Shown in pieces: positions 1 through 5,074 of a stretch of DNA of 7,047 nt; the first letter of the stretch is position 1, and each line of letters begins with the position of its first letter. The DNA is from JBICHM01 sp043101835. GTDB lineage: Bacteria; Planctomycetota; Phycisphaerae; Phycisphaerales; UBA1924. The notes beneath the pieces are model-generated. The model was not told where the DNA came from and did no database searches. It worked only from the letters and a program-made list of their open reading frames with translations. The translations under genes were made by a program, and so were the position numbers. The stretch is taken from assembly GCA_043101835.1 (NCBI GenBank), contig JBICHM010000132.1, forward strand, positions 1 through 7,047. The letters run 5' to 3'.

Positions 1-1091
1 CCAAGGTCAACGCCGCGAACTTCCTCTCCCGCGCCGACGTGCAGGTGGATGTGGAAGTCGTCGCCAGCGCCCAGCAGGCGCAGCTCTTCGTGCCCACCAA
101 CTTCTCCGCGTCCGGCGGCGTCGACGGTGTGCTCACGAGCACCGTCACGCTCGAGATCGCCGGCCCGAGCGGCGTTCAGGTGCTCACCTTCGTCAGCGGC
201 ACGTCCGTCGATGACATGACGACCGCGATCAACAACCTCGGCGGCTCCACCGGCGTTCGCGCAGAGCGCGTCAACGCCGGCGACATCGCCAGCGGCCTGC
301 GCTTCTACTCAAGCGGCTTCGGATCCGACGCCTTCGTCTCCATCCAGAAGCTCGGCGACTCGGGCGACTTCTTCGAGACCTACCGACTCGACAACGACGC
401 GCCGACGCCCACCAGCGACATCTTCGCCGACCCCAACGCCGTCGCCAGCAACCGGGACACCGGCCAGGACGTCTCGGCCATCGTCAACGGCGCTCTGGCC
501 AACGGGCGCGGCACCGAGCTGACCATCCGCAACCCCGAACTCGACTTCGAGGTGCTCCTCGACTCGACATTCGCCCAGACCGTGGACGGCTCCATCGAGA
601 CCTTCCACATCACCGGCGGCGGCTCGCTCTTCCAACTCGGCCCGCAGGTGAACGCCTCGCAGCAGGTGAACATCGGCGTGCCGTCGATCGCCGCGAGCCG
701 CCTGGGCGGCACGCTCGTCCCGCTCTTTGCGGGCGGGCAGGAGGTGCAGTTCCTCAGCAGCCTGAAGTCGGGCGAGCTGAACGACCTGCTCACGGGCCGG
801 CAGACCGGGAACTTCCAGAACGCCAGCCAGATCCTCGAAGCCGCGATCGACGAGGTCGCCACGCTCCGCGGACGCCTCGGCGCCTTCGAACGCAACACCA
901 TTCAGACGAACATCCGCAGTCTGCAGTCGTCGCTCGAGAATGTGACGGCCAGCGAGTCCGCCATCCGTGACGCCGACTTCGCACGCGAGACCAGCGAGCT
1001 GACGCGGAGCCAGATCCTCGTCGCCTCCACGACCAGTGTGCTGGCGACCGCCAACACGCAGGCCCAGAGCGTCCTGCAGCTGCTCGGCTAG
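1..1091 (+). CDS. fliC: Flagellin, 5'-truncated by window edge (divergent paralogue)
   Basis: Flagellin is the filament subunit, exported by the flagellar type III apparatus and polymerised outside the cell. The frame is open from base 3 to a TAG at 1089-1091, giving 363 visible residues; the first visible residues (KVNAANFLSRADVQVDVEVV) align with about residue 157 of the complete flagellins downstream, so about 155 N-terminal residues lie outside the window. The Val codon at 39 is therefore not a start. The middle part has a flagellin IN-type repeat (TVTLEIAG...TSVDDMTTAINN...GVRAERV...LRFYSSGFGSDAFVSI). The C-terminal D1/D0 helices are classical: LRGRLGAFERNTIQTNI, SLENVTASESAIRDADFARETSELTRSQIL, ending LQLLG. 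No Cys or Trp is seen, as is usual in flagellins. The middle domain differs strongly from the two downstream copies, with little beyond the repeat framework shared, so this is an older paralogue and perhaps a different filament segment. Identity as flagellin is secure; the special role is inference. Confidence 0.95.
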   Translation, partial: KVNAANFLSRADVQVDVEVVASAQQAQLFVPTNFSASGGVDGVLTSTVTLEIAGPSGVQVLTFVSGTSVDDMTTAINNLGGSTGVRAERVNAGDIASGLRFYSSGFGSDAFVSIQKLGDSGDFFETYRLDNDAPTPTSDIFADPNAVASNRDTGQDVSAIVNGALANGRGTELTIRNPELDFEVLLDSTFAQTVDGSIETFHITGGGSLFQLGPQVNASQQVNIGVPSIAASRLGGTLVPLFAGGQEVQFLSSLKSGELNDLLTGRQTGNFQNASQILEAAIDEVATLRGRLGAFERNTIQTNIRSLQSSLENVTASESAIRDADFARETSELTRSQILVASTTSVLATANTQAQSVLQLLG

Positions 1092-1109
1092 GCCCGGCCC
1101 GACACAAAT

Positions 1110-1125
1110 CCACCTCAGCAGGTGG
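1110..1125 (+). other. Short hairpin just after flagellin 1 stop
   Basis: CCACCT and AGGTGG form a perfect 6-bp stem around a CAGC loop, 18 nt after the stop codon and upstream of the larger terminator. No T-run follows, so it is not a terminator by itself. It may protect the transcript 3' end or act with the next hairpin. Small hairpins stand at the same place after the other two flagellins. Confidence 0.4.
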
Positions 1126-1160
1126 GTTCGACCGTCGGTCCGAGAAAATCCCGCGTTCCC

Positions 1161-1202
1161 CAGCGGCCCGCGCGACATCCGTTGCGCGGGCCGCTGTCGT
1201 TT
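1161..1202 (+). terminator. Intrinsic terminator of flagellin 1
   Basis: A perfect 13-bp GC-rich stem (CAGCGGCCCGCGC at 1161-1173, GCGCGGGCCGCTG at 1184-1196) encloses a 10-nt loop and is followed by a modest T-rich tail, TCGTTT. It lies 70 nt after the flagellin stop and has no gene on the opposite strand to serve. The stem is very stable but the tail is weaker than in the two downstream terminators. Confidence 0.75.
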
Positions 1203-1257
1203 GTGCCGGTCAGGCATGATCGAGAACGATTGCGGGGGAATCCCGGGCAGGAGGCCT

Positions 1258-1284
1258 TAACCCGCCCTCTCCAGACTCCGATGC
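1258..1284 (+). promoter_or_regulatory. Weak sigma-28-like promoter candidate for flagellin 2
   Basis: TAACCCGC (1258-1265) and TCCGATGC (1277-1284) are separated by exactly 11 nt, the spacing of the enterobacterial sigma-28 consensus TAAAGTTT-N11-GCCGATAA. They match at 3 of 8 and 5 of 8 positions. The CCGAT core is right but the ends are not, and such short matches arise by chance. If real, the transcript would carry a leader of roughly 200 nt. A sigma-54 GG-N10-GC element was looked for and not found. Confidence 0.25.
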
Positions 1285-1341
1285 ACAACGCGCGTCACCG
1301 CGCCGAGGCTCGGGAGGTCCGATCTCGCGGCGCGGCACAGG

Positions 1342-1364
1342 GGCTCCGGAGCGTCTTCGGAGCC
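1342..1364 (+). other. Leader hairpin upstream of flagellin 2
   Basis: GGCTCCG (1342-1348) and CGGAGCC (1358-1364) form a perfect 7-bp stem with a 9-nt loop. It stands just upstream of the GGA-loop hairpin in the untranslated leader. No T-run follows, so it is not a terminator. It is probably part of a folded 5' UTR. Confidence 0.4.
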
Positions 1365-1370
1365 GCGGCC

Positions 1371-1390
1371 GAGCGGGACGGATCCCGCTC
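1371..1390 (+). promoter_or_regulatory. GGA-loop hairpin in flagellin 2 leader (possible CsrA site)
   Basis: GAGCGGGA (1371-1378) and TCCCGCTC (1383-1390) form a perfect 8-bp stem with a CGGA loop; opening the top A-T pair gives an ACGGAT hexaloop. CsrA/RsmA-family regulators bind ANGGA motifs shown in hairpin loops, and a second ANGGA (ATGGA, 1473-1477) overlaps the ribosome binding site of this gene. The paired arrangement fits two-site CsrA repression. No csrA gene is in the window, so the regulator is inference. Confidence 0.4.
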
Positions 1391-1474
1391 ACCGGTTCGC
1401 GTCGGCTGACGCCCACGACGCGGAGGCGCCCGGACCAGCAGCCCGGTCGCCTTGGGTTCGCCCGTCGCAGTCAT

Positions 1475-1480
1475 GGAGGA
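1475..1480 (+). promoter_or_regulatory. Ribosome binding site of flagellin 2
   Basis: GGAGGA stands 8 nt before the ATG at 1489 and fixes that start, which also gives the canonical flagellin N-terminus MSRINTN. The preceding AT makes ATGGA, an ANGGA motif over the ribosome site. Confidence 0.85.
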
Positions 1481-1488
1481 TCGGCAGC

Positions 1489-3030
1489 ATGAGCCGCATC
1501 AACACCAACGTCGTGTCCCTCACCGCCCAGCGCACGCTGGGCCTCAACAACCGCTCGCTCGGCAGCAGCCTCGAGCGTCTGAGCACCGGCCTGCGGATCA
1601 ACCGCGGCGCCGATGATCCGGCCGGCCTCATCGCGTCGGAGAACCTCCGCGCCGAGAAGGCCGCCATCAGCGCCGCCATCGGCAACGCCAACCGCGCCGA
1701 GCAGGTCGTGAACATCGCCGAGGGCGGTCTCCAGGAGGTCGCCGGCCTGCTCACCGAGCTCGAGGGCCTGATCACCTCGACCGCCAACACCGCCGGCCTC
1801 TCCGACGAGGAGAAGAAGGCGAACCAGCTGCAGATCGATTCGATCCTGCAGACCATCGACCGCATCGCCAACAGCACGTCCTTCCAGGGCACGCGCATCC
1901 TCAACGGCAACTTCGACTACAACGCCACCGGCGTCGCCGGCGACGTGAGCAACTTCAAGGTCAACGGCGCCAAGCTCGGCTTTGAGGGCAGCCTCGCCGT
2001 CGATGTCGTCGTCACCAACAGCGCCCAGGCCGGCGGCTTCTTCCTGTCGTTCGGCGGCGGCAACCTCGACCTCGGCGCCAGCACCGACCGCTTCGTCTTC
2101 GAGGTCGCCGGCTCCGTCGGCAGCCGCGAGCTCTCCTTCGCCTCCGGCGCCAGCCTCGCCTCCATCGCCGCCGCGGTGAACACCTTCACCGACGTCACCG
2201 GCGTCAAGGCGACCGTGTCGGGCACCGGCCTCCGTCTCGACAGCAGCGACTTCGGCTCGAACGAGTTCGTCAGCGTCAAGGTGACCGACGACGGCTCGAT
2301 CGCGCCCGCCAACGCCGGCATCTACAACTTCGCCGCTGAGGACACCAACGTCGCCTCCGCCGCCACCCTCCAGGCCTTCAGCGCGATCGCCAACGGCGTG
2401 ACCGACAAGGGCCAGGACGTCGAGGCCACCATCAACGGCATCGTCGCCACCGGCGACGGCGCCAAGGCCAGCATCAACACCGACTTCCTCTCCGTCGAGG
2501 TCGACCTGACCACCGGCACGGCCGCCGGCGGCGCCAACTCCCAGACCCTCGGCGCCCTCAGCGCCTTCACGGTCACCGGCGGCGGCGCCGACTTCCAGCT
2601 CGACGGCTTCGTCGACATCGCCGGCAAGGTGAGCATCGGCGTCGGCAACGTCGCCAGCCGCACCCTTGGCGCCACCAAGAACGCCAGCGGCACGAACTTC
2701 ACCCTCAGCGACCTCGGCGCCGGCAAGAGCCTCAACGTGGTCGACGGCGACCTCGGCACCGCCCAGAAGGCCGTCCGCTCCGCCATCGAGGGCGTCAGCG
2801 GTCTCCGCGGTCGCCTCGGCGCCTTCCAGAAGAACACCATCGGCGCCACCATCCGCAGCCTCGGTGTCTCCCTCGAGAACACCACGGCCGCCGAGTCGGC
2901 CATCCGTGACACGGACTTCGCCGCCGAGACGGCGTCGCTGACCCGCAACCAGATCCTGGTGAGCGCCAGCACCAACGTGCTCGCGATCGCCAACAGCCAG
3001 CCGCAGAACGCCCTCTCGCTGCTGGGCTAA
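1489..3030 (+). CDS. fliC: Flagellin (complete copy, flagellin 2)
   Basis: This is a full-length filament subunit of 513 residues. Residues 1 to about 140 are the N-terminal D0/D1 helices: MSRINTN, SLERLSTGLRINRGADDPAGL, the NIAEGGLQEV segment, and LQIDSILQTIDRIANSTSFQG followed by LNG. Residues about 150-400 are a Gly/Ala/Ser/Thr-rich surface region with a flagellin IN-type repeat near 203-266 (FEVAGSVGSRELSF...ASLASIAAAVN...GVKATVSGTGLRLDSSDFG). Residues about 425-513 are the C-terminal D1/D0 helices (LRGRLGAFQKNTIGATIRSL, SLENTTAAESAIRDTDFAAE, ending ALSLLG). There is no Cys, no Trp and no signal peptide, as expected for a flagellar type III substrate. At the alignment positions of Salmonella Q89, R90 and E93, the TLR5 contact area, it has T89, E90 and G93. 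It is closed by its own terminator and preceded by a structured leader, so it is probably monocistronic. It aligns gaplessly with the next gene. Confidence 0.97.
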   Translation: MSRINTNVVSLTAQRTLGLNNRSLGSSLERLSTGLRINRGADDPAGLIASENLRAEKAAISAAIGNANRAEQVVNIAEGGLQEVAGLLTELEGLITSTANTAGLSDEEKKANQLQIDSILQTIDRIANSTSFQGTRILNGNFDYNATGVAGDVSNFKVNGAKLGFEGSLAVDVVVTNSAQAGGFFLSFGGGNLDLGASTDRFVFEVAGSVGSRELSFASGASLASIAAAVNTFTDVTGVKATVSGTGLRLDSSDFGSNEFVSVKVTDDGSIAPANAGIYNFAAEDTNVASAATLQAFSAIANGVTDKGQDVEATINGIVATGDGAKASINTDFLSVEVDLTTGTAAGGANSQTLGALSAFTVTGGGADFQLDGFVDIAGKVSIGVGNVASRTLGATKNASGTNFTLSDLGAGKSLNVVDGDLGTAQKAVRSAIEGVSGLRGRLGAFQKNTIGATIRSLGVSLENTTAAESAIRDTDFAAETASLTRNQILVSASTNVLAIANSQPQNALSLLG

Positions 3031-3040
3031 GCGGGCGCTC

Positions 3041-3058
3041 CGCCGCCTTCGGGCGGTG
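3041..3058 (+). other. UUCG mini-hairpin after flagellin 2
   Basis: CCGCC and GGCGG (3043-3056) pair around a TTCG loop, the very stable C(UUCG)G tetraloop, with a G-T and a C-G pair below. It lies 10 nt past the stop codon and 22 nt before the main terminator. It may shield the 3' end or act as a first stop. No T-run follows. Confidence 0.45.
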
Positions 3059-3079
3059 AGGCAATGTCCGATCCTTCCG

Positions 3080-3116
3080 CGCCCCGCCGGGTTCTCCCGG
3101 CGGGGCGTTTTTCGTT
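3080..3116 (+). terminator. Strong intrinsic terminator of flagellin 2
   Basis: A perfect 12-bp stem (CGCCCCGCCGGG at 3080-3091, CCCGGCGGGGCG at 3096-3107) with a TTCT loop is followed by TTTTTCGTT. This is a textbook Rho-independent terminator 50 nt after the stop. Its lower stem CGCCCCG/CGGGGCG and T-tail are shared with the terminator of flagellin 3, while the upper stem differs. Confidence 0.95.
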
Positions 3117-3139
3117 GCGCACACCCGCCCCGACGCGCA

Positions 3140-3158
3140 ACGCGCACTCGGTGCGCGT
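3140..3158. repeat. Inverted repeat between flagellin 2 terminator and flagellin 3 promoter region
   Basis: ACGCGCAC (3140-3147) and GTGCGCGT (3151-3158) are perfect complements with a 3-nt TCG gap. A second, mutually exclusive pairing, GTTGCGC (3114-3120) with GCGCAAC (3135-3141), overlaps it. It lies upstream of any likely start of flagellin 3 transcription, followed by a rare A-rich stretch (3161-3174), so a DNA operator is possible. The role is unknown. Confidence 0.35.
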
Positions 3159-3196
3159 CCCATAAGGCGAAAATCGGGAATCCGCCCAACGAATCC

Positions 3197-3223
3197 GAAT
3201 TGCCCAGCCCGCACAGCCGACAC
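3197..3223 (+). promoter_or_regulatory. Weak sigma-28-like promoter candidate for flagellin 3
   Basis: GCCGACAC (3216-3223) matches the sigma-28 -10 consensus GCCGATAA at 6 of 8 positions. The 8-mer 11 nt upstream, GAATTGCC (3197-3204), hardly matches the -35 box. The surrounding 3160-3206 stretch is the most A+T-rich part of this gap. The -10 box ends 198 nt before the ATG, close to the 205 nt of the candidate ahead of flagellin 2, which is the main support. Confidence 0.25.
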
Positions 3224-3272
3224 AGATTCCCGCCCGGGGAGGCCTCGGCCTCACCAGGGCGTGTCGGACTCT

Positions 3273-3298
3273 GGTCCGCGCCGATCGTGGCGCGGGCT
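3273..3298 (+). other. Leader hairpin upstream of flagellin 3
   Basis: CCGCGCC (3276-3282) and GGCGCGG (3289-3295) form a perfect 7-bp stem with a 6-nt loop, extended below by T-G, G-C and G-T pairs. It stands just upstream of the GGA-loop hairpin, the same order as in the flagellin 2 leader. No T-run follows. Confidence 0.4.
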
Positions 3299-3303
3299 TC
3301 GGC

Positions 3304-3326
3304 GCGGCGACGGGAGCGGTCGCCGC
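3304..3326 (+). promoter_or_regulatory. GGA-loop hairpin in flagellin 3 leader
   Basis: GCGGCGAC (3304-3311) and GTCGCCGC (3319-3326) form a perfect 8-bp stem with a 7-nt loop, GGGAGCG. The A of the loop GGA is 106 nt before the start codon, against 107 nt in the flagellin 2 leader. The stem sequences differ, so structure and position are shared rather than sequence. The loop lacks a strict ANGGA, so CsrA binding is less well supported here than for flagellin 2. Confidence 0.35.
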
Positions 3327-3384
3327 CCGGCCTGGTGGGAGAGCCCGACGAACTGTCTCGCTGCTTCCCGGCGTGTGGAACGCG

Positions 3385-3420
3385 CCTCCGAGCGGCCCTT
3401 ATGGGATCACGGAGGATCAC
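3385..3420 (+). promoter_or_regulatory. Ribosome binding site of flagellin 3 with anti-Shine-Dalgarno upstream
   Basis: GGAGGA (3411-3416) is followed by 4 nt and the ATG at 3421, a short but workable spacing. CCTCCG at 3385-3390 is a perfect complement of CGGAGG at 3410-3415, so the site can be hidden in a 6-bp stem with a 19-nt loop. ACGGA (3409-3413) is an ANGGA motif over the site. The direct repeat GATCAC (3405-3410, 3415-3420) brackets it. Confidence 0.6.
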
Positions 3421-4962
3421 ATGAGCCGGATCAACACGAACGTCCAGTCCCTCATCGCGCAGCGCGTGCTCGCGAACAACAACCGAGGCCTCAACACGAG
3501 CCTCGAGCGCCTCTCGACCGGTCTGCGGATCAACCGCGGCGCCGACGACCCGGCCGGCCTGATCGCGTCGGAGAACCTCCGCGCCGAGAAGACCGGCCTC
3601 GCGCAGGCCATCGCCAACGCCGAGCGGGCCGAGCAGGTCGTCAACATCGCCGAGGGCGGTCTCCAGGAAGTCTCAGGGCTCCTCAACGAGCTCGAGGGCC
3701 TCATCACCGCCACCGCGAACACCGCCGGCCTCTCGAGCGAAGAGCGCAAGGCCAACCAGCTGCAGATCGATTCGATCCTCCAGACGATCGACCGCATCGC
3801 CAGCAGCACGTCCTTCCAGGGCAACCGCCTCCTCAACGGCAACCTCGACTACTCCGCGACGTCCGTCGCCGGTGATGTCAGCAACTTCAAGATCAACGGC
3901 GCCAAGCTCGGCTTCGGCGGCGATCTCGATGTCGACGTCGTCGTCACCAACAGCGCGCAGGTCGGCGGCTACTTCCTCTCCTTCGGCGGCGGCAACCTTG
4001 ACCTCGGCGCGTCGACCGACCGCTTCGTCTTCGAGGTCGCCGGCTCCATCGGCGCTCGTGAGCTCTCCTTCGCCTCCGGCGCCAGCCTCGCCTCCATCGC
4101 CACCGCGGTGAACACCTTCACCGATGTCACCGGCGTCAAGGCCACCGTCTCGGGCACCGGCATTCGCCTCGAGAGCAGCGAGTTCGGCAGCGAGAACTTC
4201 GTCAGCGTTAAGGTCGCCGACGACGGATCGATCGCGCCCGCCAACGCCGGCATCTACGAGTACGCCGCGCAGGACACCAACGTCGCCTCCGCCGCCACGC
4301 TCGTCGCCTTCAATGCCGCCAGCAACCCCCTGATCGACAACGGTCAGGACGTCGAGGCCGTCATCAACGGCATCCTCGCCACCGGCAACGGCACCCGCGC
4401 CAGCATCAACACCGACTTCCTCTCCGTTGAGGTCGATCTCTCCAGCGGCGCCGCCGGCGGCACCGCCAACGCGCAGACGCTCGGCGCCCTCAGCGCGCTG
4501 ACCATCAACGGTGGCGGCGCCGACTTCCAGCTCGCCAGCCAGGTCGATATCGCCGGCAAGGTCTCCCTCGGCGTTGGCAACGTCGCCGTGCGGACCATCG
4601 GCGATGTGCAGGACGCCAGCGCCAACCGCTTCAACCTCTCCGACCTCGGCGCCGGCAAGGGCCTGAACGTCGTCACCGGCGATCTGGTCACCGCCCAGAA
4701 GGCCGTCCGAGAGGCCATCCGCGACGTCACGAGCCTGCGCGGGCGCATCGGCGCCTTCCAGAAGAACACGATCGGGGCCACCATCCGCAGCCTCGGCGTG
4801 TCGCTCGAGAACACCACCGCCGCCGAGTCCGCCATCCGTGATACGGACTTCGCCGGCGAAACCGCCGCCCTGACCCGGAGCCAGATCCTCGTCAGCGCCA
4901 GCACGAACACGCTCGCGATTGCGAACACGCAGCCGCAGAACGTGCTCTCGCTGCTCGGATAA
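3421..4962 (+). CDS. fliC: Flagellin (complete copy, flagellin 3)
   Basis: This is a second complete filament subunit of 513 residues, exactly the length of flagellin 2. The ATG at 3421 is chosen over the in-frame GTG at 3373 because it follows GGAGGA and yields the canonical MSRINTN start. The N-terminal D0/D1 helices (about 1-140), the surface region with an IN-type repeat near 203-266, and the C-terminal helices (about 425-513, ending VLSLLG) follow the same plan. A hand alignment with flagellin 2 is gapless with about 95 differences, roughly 81% identity. Differences cluster in helix faces near residues 11-30 and 58-69, and in the surface segments near 295-305, 341-350 and 394-404; the repeat region is nearly unchanged. 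No Cys or Trp is present. T89, R90 and G93 contacts for TLR5 are not kept either (N89, E90, G93). It has its own leader and terminator, so it can be expressed independently. Confidence 0.97.
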   Translation: MSRINTNVQSLIAQRVLANNNRGLNTSLERLSTGLRINRGADDPAGLIASENLRAEKTGLAQAIANAERAEQVVNIAEGGLQEVSGLLNELEGLITATANTAGLSSEERKANQLQIDSILQTIDRIASSTSFQGNRLLNGNLDYSATSVAGDVSNFKINGAKLGFGGDLDVDVVVTNSAQVGGYFLSFGGGNLDLGASTDRFVFEVAGSIGARELSFASGASLASIATAVNTFTDVTGVKATVSGTGIRLESSEFGSENFVSVKVADDGSIAPANAGIYEYAAQDTNVASAATLVAFNAASNPLIDNGQDVEAVINGILATGNGTRASINTDFLSVEVDLSSGAAGGTANAQTLGALSALTINGGGADFQLASQVDIAGKVSLGVGNVAVRTIGDVQDASANRFNLSDLGAGKGLNVVTGDLVTAQKAVREAIRDVTSLRGRIGAFQKNTIGATIRSLGVSLENTTAAESAIRDTDFAGETAALTRSQILVSASTNTLAIANTQPQNVLSLLG

Positions 4963-4963
4963 C

Positions 4964-4981
4964 GTCGCCTGATCCGGCGAC
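4964..4981 (+). other. Mini-hairpin after flagellin 3
   Basis: GTCGCC (4964-4969) and GGCGAC (4976-4981) form a perfect 6-bp stem around TGATCC, starting one base past the stop codon and 8 nt before the main terminator. It corresponds in position, not sequence, to the mini-hairpins after the other two flagellins. Confidence 0.4.
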
Positions 4982-4989
4982 ACCTCCGG

Positions 4990-5023
4990 CGCCCCGGTCG
5001 AAAGACCGGGGCGTTTTTTCGTT
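4990..5023 (+). terminator. Strong intrinsic terminator of flagellin 3
   Basis: A perfect 10-bp stem (CGCCCCGGTC at 4990-4999, GACCGGGGCG at 5004-5013) carries a GAAA tetraloop of the stable GNRA class and is followed by TTTTTTCGTT. It separates the flagellin unit from the SDR gene 52 nt further on. Confidence 0.95.
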
Positions 5024-5074
5024 GACCCCCTTCGTTTAGTGCGCCGAACGCGCGCACCACCGTCGGAGGTCCCC

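Noticed and set aside
309..1217. Reverse-strand 302-residue frame over flagellin 1
   Set aside because: Antisense shadow of a well-supported flagellin, covering its terminator, with no family resemblance.
1211..1235. Sigma-54 promoter candidate around CAGGCATGAT...GATTGCG
   Set aside because: The GG and GC dinucleotides are not 10 nt apart, so the required -24/-12 spacing fails.
1210..1416. Reverse-strand 68-residue frame and forward frames at 1036-1260 and 1122-1409 in the flagellin 1-2 gap
   Set aside because: They are Arg/Pro/Gly-rich, lie over the terminator and leader hairpins, and have no recognisable domain or convincing ribosome site.
1092..1488. Possible CRISPR, mobile element or attachment site in the flagellin gaps
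   Set aside because: Only hairpins and leader sequence are seen; there are no spaced direct repeats, transposase fragments or target duplications.
1471..3420. Long reverse-strand open frame (649 residues) across flagellin 2 and the following gap
   Set aside because: It is antisense to a certain flagellin gene, reads through the strong terminator region, and encodes Ala/Gly/Asp/Glu/Val-rich low-complexity sequence typical of shadows of GC-rich codons.
3373..3420. Upstream GTG start for flagellin 3 adding 16 residues
   Set aside because: The ATG at 3421 has GGAGGA before it and gives the conserved flagellin N-terminus; an added leader would disrupt the type III export signal region.
3056..3424. 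Forward 122-residue frame in the flagellin 2-3 gap
   Set aside because: It starts inside the mini-hairpin and crosses the strong terminator; composition is that of non-coding GC-rich DNA.
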